Shown here: piece by piece, positions 21,380 through 22,416 of the stretch | How the letters are laid out: each line of letters starts with the position of its first letter | Position numbering within the stretch: position 1 is the stretch's first letter | NCBI GenBank assembly: GCA_018712125.1 | Contig: DVHM01000032.1 | Coordinates: 1 to 22,416 of the forward strand | Source: Pullilachnospira_A gallistercoris | GTDB taxonomy: Bacteria > Bacillota > Clostridia > Lachnospirales > Lachnospiraceae | Length of the DNA: 22,416 nucleotides | Reading direction: 5' to 3' | Made by a program: the position numbers and the translations under genes | Notes under the pieces: generated by a model | What the model was told of the DNA's origin: nothing | The model's input: only the letters and a program-made list of their open reading frames with translations | Databases searched by the model: none

Positions 21380-22416
21380 CTATCGGATACAGAGTGAATC
21401 CGACATGGTACATCTTCTTCTCTTGGTAAAGGTCGCCGCGCTGGTCAGTCCCTCTCCGGTACGGCTTGCGATGGTAAAGGTCGGGAATCCCTCCCCGCCG
21501 AATCCCAGAGCCGCGTAGGACGGTCCGTTCTTTACCAGAATCGCGGTATCCATGGCTCTCGCGTACTCGGTAATCCGATCCACATTCTTGGAGTGGATGT
21601 GGGCGGAATGGCGGTTGCCGTGCTCCAGCCATACGGCCTGCTCCACCGCGTCCTCAAAGTTCTTCGCCCGGACAACGCCGAGGATCGGCATCATCAGCTC
21701 CGTGGTAATCAGCGGATGCTCCTTAGGTCCCTCAAAGGTAATGCAGCGGATGTTATCGGGCACTTCCACGCCCACCATGGAGAGCAGCACCTTGGCGCTT
21801 CTCCCCACACACTTCCGGTTCAGAGCTCCCTTCTCGGTAAAGACGGTGGCGATCAGCTTATCCTGAACTTCCCTGGAGGCCAGGTAACATCCCTGCTCCT
21901 CCACCATATATCTCATGAGCTCGTCGCAGATGGAATCCACCGCCACAATCTCCTTCTCGGCGATGCAGGGCAGGTTGTTGTCAAAGGTACATCCGTTGAC
22001 GATGTCCTCCGCCGCCTTGCGGATATCCGCCGTCTCATCCACCAGGGCGGGGGGATTTCCGGCTCCGGCTCCGATGCCGCGCTTTCCGCTGGAGAGCACC
22101 GCCGTAACCACACCAGGTCCGCCTGTGGCAACCAGAAGGGGAATGTCCGGATGCTTCATCATCACGCCGCTGGTATCCAGGGTCGGTTTCTCCACCGTGC
22201 AGGCAATGTTGTCCGGCCCTCCGGCCTCCAGGGATGCCTCGTTCAGAAGGTTGATGGCGTAGATGGACGTCTTGATGGCCTGGGGATGGGGGTTGAACAC
22301 CACCGTGTTTCCTCCGGCCAGCATGCCCATGGTATTGCAGAGCACGGTCTCGCTGGGGTTCGTGCAGGGGGTAATAGCCCCAATCACACCGAAGGGTCCC
22401 ATCTCCACCAGCGTCA
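21380..22416 (-). CDS. CoA-acylating aldehyde dehydrogenase (EutE/PduP-like), C-terminal part, right edge cut
   Basis: The frame is open to the last base, reading TLVEMGPFGVIGAITPCTNP at the edge, so the N-terminus with any targeting tail is outside. The GTG at 22408 is internal, not a start. Family landmarks are NPHP, ATGGPGVV, GAGAGNPPALVDETADI and the catalytic Cys in FDNNLPCIAEKE. The C-terminus is TFTKRRRCTMSDSLCIR. The enzyme oxidises the aldehyde made in the compartment to acyl-CoA with NAD+, feeding PduL. About 345 of perhaps 450-500 residues are present. Propionaldehyde or acetaldehyde specificity cannot be decided from this part. Confidence 0.93.
   Translation of the reverse strand, partial: TLVEMGPFGVIGAITPCTNPSETVLCNTMGMLAGGNTVVFNPHPQAIKTSIYAINLLNEASLEAGGPDNIACTVEKPTLDTSGVMMKHPDIPLLVATGGPGVVTAVLSSGKRGIGAGAGNPPALVDETADIRKAAEDIVNGCTFDNNLPCIAEKEIVAVDSICDELMRYMVEEQGCYLASREVQDKLIATVFTEKGALNRKCVGRSAKVLLSMVGVEVPDNIRCITFEGPKEHPLITTELMMPILGVVRAKNFEDAVEQAVWLEHGNRHSAHIHSKNVDRITEYARAMDTAILVKNGPSYAALGFGGEGFPTFTIASRTGEGLTSAATFTKRRRCTMSDSLCIR

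Overview
The window most likely comes from a Gram-positive, fairly G+C-rich gut-type Clostridia genome, probably Lachnospiraceae. This rests on strong AGGAGG-like ribosome binding sites, an LCP wall-glycan ligase with a TagGH-like ABC exporter, and a glycyl-radical-type microcompartment (BMC) gene order I associate with that family. Every convincing gene lies on the minus strand, so transcription runs from high to low coordinates. There are two operons with a recombinase cassette between them. No rRNA, tRNA, CRISPR array or insertion sequence was seen.

Region 1 (22416 to about 13430) is a BMC operon entering from the right edge. In order it encodes a CoA-acylating aldehyde dehydrogenase (cut by the edge), a zinc alcohol dehydrogenase with a BMC targeting tail, four single-BMC-domain shell proteins, the phosphotransacylase PduL, a pentameric EutN/CcmL vertex protein, the RnfC/PduS flavin and Fe-S protein, a PduT-like tandem-BMC protein with its cluster-binding Cys, a DeoR regulator, a ParA-type ATPase and a short Lys/Ala-rich disordered protein. 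A strong terminator closes the operon. The order resembles loci that process 1,2-propanediol from fucose or rhamnose with a glycyl radical diol dehydratase. That enzyme is not in the window and would be expected to the right. Aldehyde made in the compartment would be oxidised to acyl-CoA and then acyl-phosphate, or reduced to alcohol to recycle NAD+. The ParA plus Lys-rich protein pair resembles the carboxysome-positioning logic of McdA/McdB, and is a candidate positioning or inheritance module for this compartment.

Region 2 (about 11905-13352) is a tyrosine recombinase gene flanked by two nearly identical palindromic sites in inverted orientation. They share the same asymmetric 7-bp core. 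Inside the segment an outward-facing plus-strand promoter points away from the polysaccharide operon and straight into one site, which with its following T-run forms a terminator. Inversion would turn this promoter toward the polysaccharide operon through a site with no T-run. I read this as an invertible ON/OFF switch, Hin-like in layout but with a tyrosine recombinase, and drawn here in the OFF orientation.

Region 3 (11799 to 1, continuing off the left edge) is a surface-polysaccharide operon exported by an ABC transporter. It encodes a polyprenyl-phosphate sugar-1-phosphate transferase, GT4 and GT2 glycosyltransferases, a protein with a 'FLARDG' domain, an ABC-2 permease, an unusual ABC ATPase fused to an exported beta-sandwich module, an LCP ligase, a HAD-domain protein carrying the same FLARDG domain, and the start of a GlfT2-like glycosyltransferase. 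Genes are tightly packed with 4-bp GTGA overlaps, as expected for one transcript.
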